From assembly GCF_000153765.1 (NCBI RefSeq), contig NZ_DS022295.1, forward strand, positions 1,271,849-1,335,848: a DNA stretch of 64,000 bases, read 5' to 3'. Below, in pieces: positions 20,315 to 27,142 of this stretch. The first letter of the stretch is position 1. The number at the start of each line of letters is the position of its first letter. The position numbers and the translations under genes were made by a program. Source of the stretch: Mariprofundus ferrooxydans PV-1. GTDB taxonomy: Bacteria; Pseudomonadota; Zetaproteobacteria; Mariprofundales; Mariprofundaceae. Under the pieces are notes generated by a model. That model saw nothing but the letters and a program-made list of their open reading frames with translations, was not told the origin of the DNA and did not search any database.

Positions 20315-21151
20315 TCAAGCCGGTTGGTGGTTCTGCGTAGTTGCCTTCATCGGTGGCTTCAATCGATAATACAGAATGCCCATCACGGTTAGCGACAGTA
20401 TGAATACAAGCACCTGCATAGCGCTGGGCGCTTCATCATAGCCAATCAATATATGCAGCAGCTCACCCGGCAGGCTCTGCTGAGACAATAGCGCAGCACT
20501 ATTCCACAGCGGATCAATCATGGCAGGCAACCAGTCGATAGCTACCAGATTCCATGCTGCCTGCGACGCCATACCGGCCGCCAGCAGCATCAACATCCAG
20601 CCGATGATACCAAACAGTGCCTTCATCGGAATCCTGATCATACCCAGATAAAACAGCGCACCGAGTACCAGCGCCATTACAGCGCCGAGGATGCCACCAA
20701 GCAGCATACTACCGTTATCAGCGCCCATTCCCTGCGCAGCACCAAAAAGGAAAAAAGCTGCCTCCGATCCTTCACGCATCACCGCGGCCATCGATACCAC
20801 CGCCAGTGACAGGAAGGGCAACTCACCCCTGCTCACCGAATTGCCGACCTGCTGCATGCGCTGGCCGGCTTCGCGACCGTGCCGACTCATCCACAACACG
20901 GTCCAGGCAATCAGTGTTGCCGCCATCAGCAGCAGTGCCGCATTGAAGAGAAACTCGCCATTGCCCCCGAACGAAGTTTCCATCTGCTCCATAAACACAC
21001 CAAAAAAAACTGCACCAAGCAATCCCGCCCCACTGCCAAGCGTAATCCACAAACGTGAGCCTGGCAGACCACGTGTGGCCGCCAGTAACACGCCGATAAC
21101 CAGCACCATCTCCAGCATCTCCCTGAACACAATCACCATTGAAGAAATCAT
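20315..21151 (-). CDS. FTR1/EfeU-family iron permease
   Basis: Inner-membrane iron transporter of 278 residues with about seven hydrophobic helices. FTR1 proteins carry REXXE iron-ligand motifs in helices 1 and 4; here these appear as FREMLEMVLVIGV (REMLE) and MREGSEAAFFLF (REGSE). The ATG at 21151 follows AAGGAG by 8 nt and overlaps the stop of the fur-like gene as ATGA, so permease and regulator are translationally coupled and both lie behind the Fur box at 21542-21563. No efeO or efeB gene is present, so the pathway for supplying or oxidising Fe(II) is elsewhere. Confidence 0.9.
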   Translation of the reverse strand: MISSMVIVFREMLEMVLVIGVLLAATRGLPGSRLWITLGSGAGLLGAVFFGVFMEQMETSFGGNGEFLFNAALLLMAATLIAWTVLWMSRHGREAGQRMQQVGNSVSRGELPFLSLAVVSMAAVMREGSEAAFFLFGAAQGMGADNGSMLLGGILGAVMALVLGALFYLGMIRIPMKALFGIIGWMLMLLAAGMASQAAWNLVAIDWLPAMIDPLWNSAALLSQQSLPGELLHILIGYDEAPSAMQVLVFILSLTVMGILYYRLKPPMKATTQNHQPA

Positions 21152-21537
21152 TTCTGCTCTCCTTGTGAACACCTTTCACATAAACCAAACATCACCAGCT
21201 GATGGCCAGTGACGGTAAACCCCTTCTCTGCCGCAACAGAGAGCTGGAGGCTCTCAATTTTGGCATGGGCAAACTCTTCGATATCACCGCAGACAGTACA
21301 GATCATATGATCATGGTGCGCCTTGTCGGCTCGCTCATAGCGCTTTTTATCCGCCAGTTGAATAGACTCGATCAGACCGGCAGCCTCCAGCGTAGCCAGA
21401 CCGCGATATACCGTGGCGATACCAATCGGCTGACCGTTATCGGATAGAGAGCGCGCCAGCTCATCCGCATCCCAGTGTCTGTCGGATGCGTTGATCATGT
21501 CGAGGATCGCCTGTCTCTGCGCTGTCAGCTTTATCAT
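21148..21537 (-). CDS. Fur-family metalloregulator
   Basis: 129-residue regulator with the family fold: winged helix (LTAQRQAILDMINASDRHWDADELA and IATVYRGLATLEAAGLI), the metal motif HHDHMICTVCGDIEEF, and two CxxC pairs (CTVC and CERC) forming the structural zinc site. It is shorter than typical Fur (about 145). The operator just upstream and the coupled FTR1 gene favour Fur-like iron sensing, though Zur or PerR specificity cannot be read from sequence. The ATG at 21537 has no ribosome site and lies 8 nt from a TATCAT -10 box, suggesting a leaderless mRNA. Confidence 0.9.
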   Translation of the reverse strand: MIKLTAQRQAILDMINASDRHWDADELARSLSDNGQPIGIATVYRGLATLEAAGLIESIQLADKKRYERADKAHHDHMICTVCGDIEEFAHAKIESLQLSVAAEKGFTVTGHQLVMFGLCERCSQGEQK

Positions 21538-21541
21538 AATT

Positions 21542-21563
21542 CAAAATGATAATCATTATCATT
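21542..21563 (-). promoter_or_regulatory. Fur box upstream of the fur-ftr1 pair
   Basis: Positions 21542-21560 match the 19-bp Fur consensus at 17 of 19 positions (only the first and third differ), and the GATAAT-type hexamers continue to 21563 (TGATAATCATTATCATTATT). It covers the spacer and -10 of the putative promoter, so iron-loaded Fur would block initiation directly. Auto-regulation of the adjacent fur-like gene is the simplest reading. Confidence 0.92.
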
Positions 21564-21573
21564 ATTGCGTCAA
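21546..21573 (-). promoter_or_regulatory. Sigma-70 promoter of the fur-ftr1 operon
   Basis: On the minus strand TTGACG (21568-21573) and TATCAT (21546-21551) are 16 nt apart, each differing from consensus at one position. The -10 box ends 8 nt before the ATG at 21537, so transcription should begin at or within about two nucleotides of the start codon. The Fur box overlaps the element. Confidence 0.65.
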
Positions 21574-21662
21574 GCCTATGTTGACGGGTTGGGTTATTTA
21601 TCTACAAGTATGAAATATGAACAGCTAGCTGCCAAAAGAACCTGACAGGCAAGCGAGCGGCT

Positions 21663-22328
21663 TCATGCCAGCAACACCGCCACGATGCCGGTAATGAAGA
21701 TGCCGTCAAAAGTGCCCGCGCCGCCAACAGAAGCCATCGGCGCGCCCAGCTTACGCACATCCTTCATCCGCAACAGATCCGCCCCGAGCAACACGCCAAG
21801 CGTGCCGCAAACATAGGCTAGCGGTGCGGCATGCTCCGGATTAATCACTATAGCTACCATGGCAGCCGCCAAAGGTGCCAGCAGCACTGGAATACCAATG
21901 CCGATGCCCGGCACCGGACGACTTACCACATAGCTGAAAGCCGTGATCATACCGATTGCGACACCGGCTTCAGACAGGGTGACAGGATTGTTATGCAACA
22001 GAGCAAGCGAAAAGACGATCGGGATAATGCAGCCCCCGACATTGACTGCAATCACTGTTTTCCCGGTGAACGGAACAGGCGGCATACGCAGCATCCCGAG
22101 CATGGGCCGTGGCGGTCTTCCTGACAACGGCTCGGCGCGAATACTGACCAACGGCAGATTAATGCCACTGCCAAGCAGGGAGGCAAGCAGTAACAACATG
22201 GCCTGCGAGGCCGTAAGCCCCAGCTTGTCGAAAGCAATGGTGATCAGACCGACCTGAATAAAGGCCAGTATCAAGGCAGTGCCAAGCACAAGCAGCAGGA
22301 GAGACAGCGGGGAGAACGGCTGGCGCAT
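21663..22328 (-). CDS. DUF1614 membrane protein
   Basis: Hydrophobic protein of about 221 residues with six or seven membrane helices. The segment IAFDKLGLTASQAMLLLLAS followed by LLGSGINLPL, with PVTLSEAGVAIGMI further on and the glycine-rich end MASVGGAGTFDGIFITGI, is typical of DUF1614. The function of the family is unknown. The start is uncertain: ATG at 22328 (MRQPFSPLS) or a GTG at 22352, neither with a clear ribosome site. It stands between the fur-ftr1 operon and the VWA gene and shows no coupling to either. Confidence 0.75.
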   Translation of the reverse strand: MRQPFSPLSLLLLVLGTALILAFIQVGLITIAFDKLGLTASQAMLLLLASLLGSGINLPLVSIRAEPLSGRPPRPMLGMLRMPPVPFTGKTVIAVNVGGCIIPIVFSLALLHNNPVTLSEAGVAIGMITAFSYVVSRPVPGIGIGIPVLLAPLAAAMVAIVINPEHAAPLAYVCGTLGVLLGADLLRMKDVRKLGAPMASVGGAGTFDGIFITGIVAVLLA

Positions 22329-22460
22329 AGGACACATGATAGCCGGACTCACGGGTGATTGCGCGGTGCAAATAACGCTCCAATCGCAACAGTGACTCCG
22401 GATCGCACACTTACAAGTTAGTGATGCGCATCCTGGTTCATTTCCTGATAAATATCAGCC

Positions 22461-23291
22461 TTACTGAAACTTCAACTCAAGCATACGCCCGCCGGTCTGA
22501 TCGGCTATCTTCTGAAATGCGTATTTGGTCGTATCATTACTCGTACCCAGCGGCAGCGTGAATACCGGGGCCGGTATCTCATGATACCCCACTTGATCGG
22601 TCGGCGGCTCATCACCAATCAACAGGTATGCGCCCGGTACCGGCGAATGCGCCTCTATTTCACGGAACGTATGCCCGATCGTTTCATCTACACCCACAAA
22701 TGGCGCTTCCGACATCAGATTATCAAACATCTCACCCATACTGCCTGTATAGGTGCCTGTCCTGTTATCCGCATACCAGCTCACCGCAGAGAGATGCTTG
22801 CCTGAGCGAATCGCTATCAGACGAAGCACCGGTATCAAAAAGGTCGTCACCCCGTGCATCGAGCCAGTACCGTCAACAACCAGATGCAGATCCGTGCCCG
22901 GCAGGTCTCGTAACCCTTTGACGAACATGTCAAAATCCTTGCGCCCTTTGCCCGTCGCCATACCGGCACTGACCAGAACATTCTCCATCTTCTGCTGCAC
23001 ATCCTTGCTCGACATCAGCGCCTCGGCATTCTGCAACTGCTGCTGCGCATCAACGCTCGCCAGACTATTGATCTCCTGCTGCAGCTTGAGGTTCTCGCGT
23101 TTGGCCTGGGCCAGCTTCTGTTTCAGGTTTGCTATCTCCTGCAACGTTTCTTCCGCCTTGCCGCTGCCCTGTAACTGTGCATTGATCAGAATCAGCGCAA
23201 ACAGAAAGATAAATGCCGCCAACATCAACAGCGCCATATCCGAAAATATCTCGTAAAAATTATCCTGCTGGATGTTCCTTGATCTGCGCAT
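22461..23291 (-). CDS. Membrane-anchored VWA-domain protein with MotB/ExbD-like N-terminus
   Basis: 276 residues. The N-terminus SDMALLMLAAFIFLFALILI has an Asp (residue 18) directly before a single membrane helix, the arrangement of the proton-binding Asp in MotB/ExbD/TolR. A coiled-coil region (about 43-105, rich in Gln/Leu/Lys) follows. The C-terminal half is a von Willebrand A domain with the metal-site motif VVDGTGSM (Asp140, Ser144) and a later LLIGDEPPTD. Where MotB and ZorB have an OmpA-type peptidoglycan binder, this protein has VWA. The gene starts 8 nt after the ExbB/MotA-like gene, so the two likely form a stator-like complex. The substrate and output are unknown. Confidence 0.8.
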   Translation of the reverse strand: MRRSRNIQQDNFYEIFSDMALLMLAAFIFLFALILINAQLQGSGKAEETLQEIANLKQKLAQAKRENLKLQQEINSLASVDAQQQLQNAEALMSSKDVQQKMENVLVSAGMATGKGRKDFDMFVKGLRDLPGTDLHLVVDGTGSMHGVTTFLIPVLRLIAIRSGKHLSAVSWYADNRTGTYTGSMGEMFDNLMSEAPFVGVDETIGHTFREIEAHSPVPGAYLLIGDEPPTDQVGYHEIPAPVFTLPLGTSNDTTKYAFQKIADQTGGRMLELKFQ

Positions 23292-23299
23292 AGAACGAA

Positions 23300-24286
23300 T
23301 CAGTCCCTGCGGCGATTAAATATGCGAGTCAGAATGCCCGGACGAATACCTAATGCATAACGGGCATGACCGCCCGCCATCTTGCGAATCGGATCATCCG
23401 CAGCCAGCTCACCAAGCTCCTTATGCATCGTGGCCGCCTCTTCACGCAGCATACCCATCTCTTCACGGCTCGCCCGCAGGGCAAGGTTGAGCAGCTCAAC
23501 GCGGCTCTGAAGCTGCTGGACACTCACATCAAGCGCCCTGATATTACGATCATCACTCGGCTCCAGATCGGCTGATGCATGCACTATACAGGTGCGCAAC
23601 ATCAGATCCTGTAGGCCGTTGACCGAGGCATCGGTGATCCATGAAAAAACACGCAGCAGAACACCGCCCAACACAGAGCCGATCAGGGTAGTATAAAAAG
23701 CCACTCCCATACCGGTCATCGCGCTACGCAAACCCTCAACCAGCAGATGCTGATTCACGCCCAGTGAACCCAGTGCTCCGCTCAGCCCGTTCATCGTGAT
23801 CGTCATGCCAAGCACCGTACCAATCAGACCCAGCGTAATCATCAGGTTACCCAGCAACCCGACAAACTGGCTCATGCGATGCTGTGCGGAAAATTCAACG
23901 TCAATCAGCGCATCCACATCCACACGTCCGTTGCGCTCAGTGATCATATGCATCGCATCAACAAAACGATCAACCAGATGACCACCGCCGCGATTGCGGA
24001 TGCCCGCTAACCCTTTATCTTTCATCAGCGATTCAATGCGATAGGCGCGAAACCATTCGGCCGTAAGCTTCATCGCCTGAATCATGCTCACGGCTACACC
24101 CAGCATGAACATTCCCACGATCATCCATGTGACATGCGTTTGATCCTGCTCAATAAAACCAACGACATTCGCCTTGCGTGACATCATGGCAAATACCGTG
24201 ACTGCCGATATCGCCCAGCCCATCCACAGCGCAAAGGTCCTCAGCGCACGCTGATCTGCAGATTTCTGAATTACATTTGATGCCAT
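23300..24286 (-). CDS. MotA/TolQ/ExbB-family proton channel protein
   Basis: 328 residues with N-terminal helices at about 20-36 and 50-70, a cytoplasmic loop, and the family core: LGNLMITLGLIGTVLGMTIT and SAMTGMGVAFYTTLIGSVLGG, equivalent to TolQ/ExbB helices 2 and 3. The tail (about 250-310) contains heptad-like SVQQLQSRVELLNLALR and is long for ExbB, recalling ZorA-type tails but shorter. The start at 24286 has GGGAGAGG upstream. With the adjacent VWA protein it would make an ion-driven motor unit of a type distinct from flagellar, Tol, Ton and Zorya sets. Confidence 0.82.
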   Translation of the reverse strand: MASNVIQKSADQRALRTFALWMGWAISAVTVFAMMSRKANVVGFIEQDQTHVTWMIVGMFMLGVAVSMIQAMKLTAEWFRAYRIESLMKDKGLAGIRNRGGGHLVDRFVDAMHMITERNGRVDVDALIDVEFSAQHRMSQFVGLLGNLMITLGLIGTVLGMTITMNGLSGALGSLGVNQHLLVEGLRSAMTGMGVAFYTTLIGSVLGGVLLRVFSWITDASVNGLQDLMLRTCIVHASADLEPSDDRNIRALDVSVQQLQSRVELLNLALRASREEMGMLREEAATMHKELGELAADDPIRKMAGGHARYALGIRPGILTRIFNRRRD

Positions 24287-24317
24287 TCGATGCCTCTCCC
24301 TGCCCTGACTGCCTGCA

Positions 24318-24743
24318 CTATTTATTTCCCCCATGTCCGGGCATATCAATATCATCGTGTTCCACATCTGAATCCAGACGACCACCCCGGCTGGATCCAT
24401 ACAATGTCGTCATAAAATAAATCACACCGCCGGCCACAATAAAATAGAGCAGTGCGTAGAGGTGGCCCATGGTAAACCACGGGCGCGCGTGGCCGGGCCT
24501 GTCTCCCCAGAATGGCAGCGACAAACCGAAGGCTACAATCAGCACGCCGACAATCACGCCATAAAACCATTTCGGCACACGTTTCTGCGATTCGGGGATA
24601 TGTTCCACCATTTCCCAGTCATCCAGACCACGCTTTTCCAGGCGCTCCTCATCGGAGGCATAGCCATAGTGATCCGCGGGGATTCCTCCCCACTCCTGAC
24701 TGGTATGTTGCAAACTACTCTGCTGCTCACCTGATGATTTCAT
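24318..24743 (-). CDS. Two-helix membrane protein of unknown function in the ccoG operon
   Basis: 141 residues: a hydrophilic N-terminus of about 55 residues (DDWEMVEHIPESQKRVPKWF), a first helix (YGVIVGVLIVAFGLSLPFWG), a short loop and a second helix (MGHLYALLYFIVAGGVIYFM), then a charged tail ending HDDIDMPGHGGNK. The PKWFY...helix pattern recalls the N-terminal membrane anchor of CcoP-type oxidase subunits, but there is no CxxCH haem motif, so this is only a resemblance. It follows the ccoG stop by 1 nt (TGAAATG) with AGGAGG upstream, so it is tightly coupled to ccoG. Confidence 0.7.
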   Translation of the reverse strand: MKSSGEQQSSLQHTSQEWGGIPADHYGYASDEERLEKRGLDDWEMVEHIPESQKRVPKWFYGVIVGVLIVAFGLSLPFWGDRPGHARPWFTMGHLYALLYFIVAGGVIYFMTTLYGSSRGGRLDSDVEHDDIDMPGHGGNK

Positions 24744-24744
24744 T

Positions 24745-26139
24745 TCAACCTCCTGACTGCTGCTTATCCGCTACAAAATGTGTGACTCGAAAGGAATCCG
24801 ACCAACCATTCCCCGCATGGGCACGCACAATAAACCTGTGTAATCCGGCAGACATATTCGCATGCAGATGCAGCATCACATCGGCACTGCCCGCTGTGTC
24901 AAAGTGAACATGCTTTTGCTTGAGTTCATACATGGAAGGATCCAGCCCCTCTACCTGAAGCGTAATATCGGTCGGTTTAAATAATTTATGGGCAAGATGA
25001 ACCCTGTAGTCGAGGATCTTGCCACCCTTGCCTTCCGCCTCTTTGTAAACCGAGAGGTGCTCGCTCTGATAACTGCCAATGCCGATACCAAACAGCAATA
25101 AACCGGCCAGCGTTGCCAACAGGGACTTTCTGGTACGGGCAAGAAACCCAAGCACAGGATGCCCCCGCCTTGAGGAGTCACCTTGCATGCCGCTCACAAA
25201 ACTCAGCAGGCCGGGCCCTTCGAGCTTCTTGCTCTTGCTATGCAATTCGTCACAGGCTGTTACGCATGCACCACAATTCACGCAATTATCAATCACCCCT
25301 GTACTGCGCGGGTCGAGATCAAAAAAGCATGCATCCACACAATAATGACAACCGGCACAGTGATCCGAGCGCTGCGCATCATAGTGAATTCTCAATGACT
25401 CCGGTTTTTTGAATGACTCCTGCCACACACGATAAAAACAGATATTTTTGCACCAGAAGTGCCTGACAGCAGCAATATCGATCAGAAAGAGTGCGGTAAA
25501 GATAAAATAGATCCAATACAGGCTGCCCGTCTCTCTTGCAGAGTCAGAAAACGTCATAAAAGACCATATCACCGACGGGGAGTTAAAATAGAGTAACGGG
25601 ATAAGGCCATAAATCATGGCAGGCAAGAGTACGCCAATACCAAATAACAGATAATTCAACAGCGATTGATTGCGTCTCGCGACCTGCATTTTCCTGCCGC
25701 TGATATCCATCATATCCGCACTGCGACCGAGCAGCTTGCGAGTCAGCATATCGGCAAATTCCGATGCTGTATTTTGCGGGCACATCCAACCACAAAATGC
25801 ACTGCCCACCAGCGAGTAGCTCATCACCAAGAGGCTTGCAACAAACAACCAGAAACCAAAGATGATCGTAATATCCGAGAACCAGACCTGACGACCCAAC
25901 AGAATAAAAGTACCTGCCGCCATATCAATGCGAAACAGGCCCGTGAGTGGAATAAGAATCAGAATCAACAGCGTCAGATATTGCAACGCCCGTCGTGCCG
26001 GGTGCAGAATCGCGGCACCCGGTATGTGTTCGGAATGAACCGGTATTTGTTTCAATGCATCATCAGCCGCCCCGTAAGGCCGCTTCTTCAAGTCTGAACT
26101 TCCCATATGACTGTACTCAGCACCATTGAACCGCTCCAT
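24745..26139 (-). CDS. ccoG: CcoG/FixG-family copper-handling ferredoxin protein
   Basis: Membrane-bound iron-sulphur protein of 464 residues that in other bacteria reduces Cu(II) for assembly of cbb3 cytochrome oxidase. It has N-terminal helices, the CGWMCPQ motif (116-122), further helices, a ferredoxin segment with two 4Cys clusters (HCAGCHYCVDAC and NCVNCGACVTACD), another helix (LLATLAGLLLFGIGIGSY) and a C-terminal periplasmic Ig-like domain. No ccoNOP genes are in the window. The gene heads the operon with the two-TM protein and the ExbB-VWA pair. The start is 26139; an alternative lies at 26106. Confidence 0.9.
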   Translation of the reverse strand: MERFNGAEYSHMGSSDLKKRPYGAADDALKQIPVHSEHIPGAAILHPARRALQYLTLLILILIPLTGLFRIDMAAGTFILLGRQVWFSDITIIFGFWLFVASLLVMSYSLVGSAFCGWMCPQNTASEFADMLTRKLLGRSADMMDISGRKMQVARRNQSLLNYLLFGIGVLLPAMIYGLIPLLYFNSPSVIWSFMTFSDSARETGSLYWIYFIFTALFLIDIAAVRHFWCKNICFYRVWQESFKKPESLRIHYDAQRSDHCAGCHYCVDACFFDLDPRSTGVIDNCVNCGACVTACDELHSKSKKLEGPGLLSFVSGMQGDSSRRGHPVLGFLARTRKSLLATLAGLLLFGIGIGSYQSEHLSVYKEAEGKGGKILDYRVHLAHKLFKPTDITLQVEGLDPSMYELKQKHVHFDTAGSADVMLHLHANMSAGLHRFIVRAHAGNGWSDSFRVTHFVADKQQSGG

Positions 26140-26211
26140 TCACCTGATCGGACAAGCGAAGCACCCTAATGCCGTGCTTTTATCTATCAATTGCCTAAAA
26201 AAAGAAACATA

Positions 26212-26229
26212 ATGTGCAAATATGCACAT
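26212..26229. promoter_or_regulatory. Palindromic operator between ccoG and lysR
   Basis: ATGTGCA (26212-26218) and TGCACAT (26223-26229) are perfect inverted repeats around AATA, 15 nt upstream of the lysR start and about 70 nt upstream of the divergent ccoG start. An interrupted palindrome in a divergent lysR intergenic region is the usual position for LysR autoregulation and control of the neighbour, so the ccoG operon is the likely target. Confidence 0.55.
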
Positions 26230-26244
26230 GTATGGAGAATTACA

Positions 26245-27132
26245 ATGAACTGGGATGATTTAAGGCTGTTTCTGGCCGTTGCACGGGAAGGCTCTATCAG
26301 TGGCGGCGCCCGTAAACTCGGCGTGCAACACTCTACGGTATCAAGGCGTATGCAGACGCTGGAAACAAAGCTTGGCGTACGACTGATCGAACGCAAGAAA
26401 AGCGGTTATGAATTAACACCTGCGGGTGAAAGTCTGAAGATAGCCGCCTGTCGAATGGAGCATGAAGTCCTGGAGGTGGACGGCTTTCTGGGTGGCCGGG
26501 ATAACAGATTGATCGGTGAGCTGCGAGTCTCAGCAATCAGCAGTATGGCCTCAGGCATTTTGATGCCCATGTTTGCCAAATTTAGCAGAAACAACCCCGA
26601 TGTGGATCTGCACGTACTTGTATCCAACAAAAATATCAGTCTGGTTGAGCGTGACGCGGATGTGGCCATTCGTTTAACCAATACTCCAAGTGATGCTCTG
26701 ATCGGCACACAACTGGCTACTGTCTCCTCAACCATTTATGCCAGTCATCGCTATCTGGATCAGTTGCGCTCTGAAGGGGGAAAACCAAAATGGCTGGGTG
26801 TCAGCTGTTGTGCGTTCCATCAAAGCTGGACAAAAAAAAGTGCTGCCGGCCAGCGTCATAATTTTTTCGTGGACGATGCCCTGCTAACCACTGCCGCATT
26901 AAAACAACATATGGGCCTGGCATATCTTCCCTGCTTTATCGGCGATAGTGAACCGGAACTGGCACGCTATTGCGCCCCCGACCCGCAGATGAACCTTGGG
27001 CTCTGGTTACTGTTTCACCCTGACCTGAAGCGCACGGCAAGAGTGCTGGCATTTCGGGATCATATGATACATGAGGTTAAACTGCAGACGGCTTTACTGA
27101 CCGGGAAAAGACCGGAGCAACTGCACACCTGA
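26245..27132 (+). CDS. LysR-family transcriptional regulator
   Basis: 295 residues: a winged helix-turn-helix (DDLRLFLAVAREGSISGGA, then VQHSTVSRRMQTLE) and a C-terminal effector domain of the periplasmic-binding fold starting near residue 90 (GELRVSAISSMASGIL). The HTH has the LysR pattern with the SRRMQTLE turn typical of the subgroup represented by YafC/DsdC-like proteins; the ligand is unknown. The start at ATG 26245 follows GGAGA; an upstream in-frame ATG at 26191 is rejected because it lies in the operator. It is divergent from ccoG and converges with the SNF2 gene 10 nt away. Confidence 0.9.
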   Translation: MNWDDLRLFLAVAREGSISGGARKLGVQHSTVSRRMQTLETKLGVRLIERKKSGYELTPAGESLKIAACRMEHEVLEVDGFLGGRDNRLIGELRVSAISSMASGILMPMFAKFSRNNPDVDLHVLVSNKNISLVERDADVAIRLTNTPSDALIGTQLATVSSTIYASHRYLDQLRSEGGKPKWLGVSCCAFHQSWTKKSAAGQRHNFFVDDALLTTAALKQHMGLAYLPCFIGDSEPELARYCAPDPQMNLGLWLLFHPDLKRTARVLAFRDHMIHEVKLQTALLTGKRPEQLHT

Positions 27133-27142
27133 CCGCTCTGAA

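Noticed and set aside
22461-24286. Zorya anti-phage system
   Set aside because: There is a ZorA/ZorB-like membrane pair, but the second protein has VWA rather than an OmpA domain, and no zorC/zorD or zorE helicase or nuclease gene follows.
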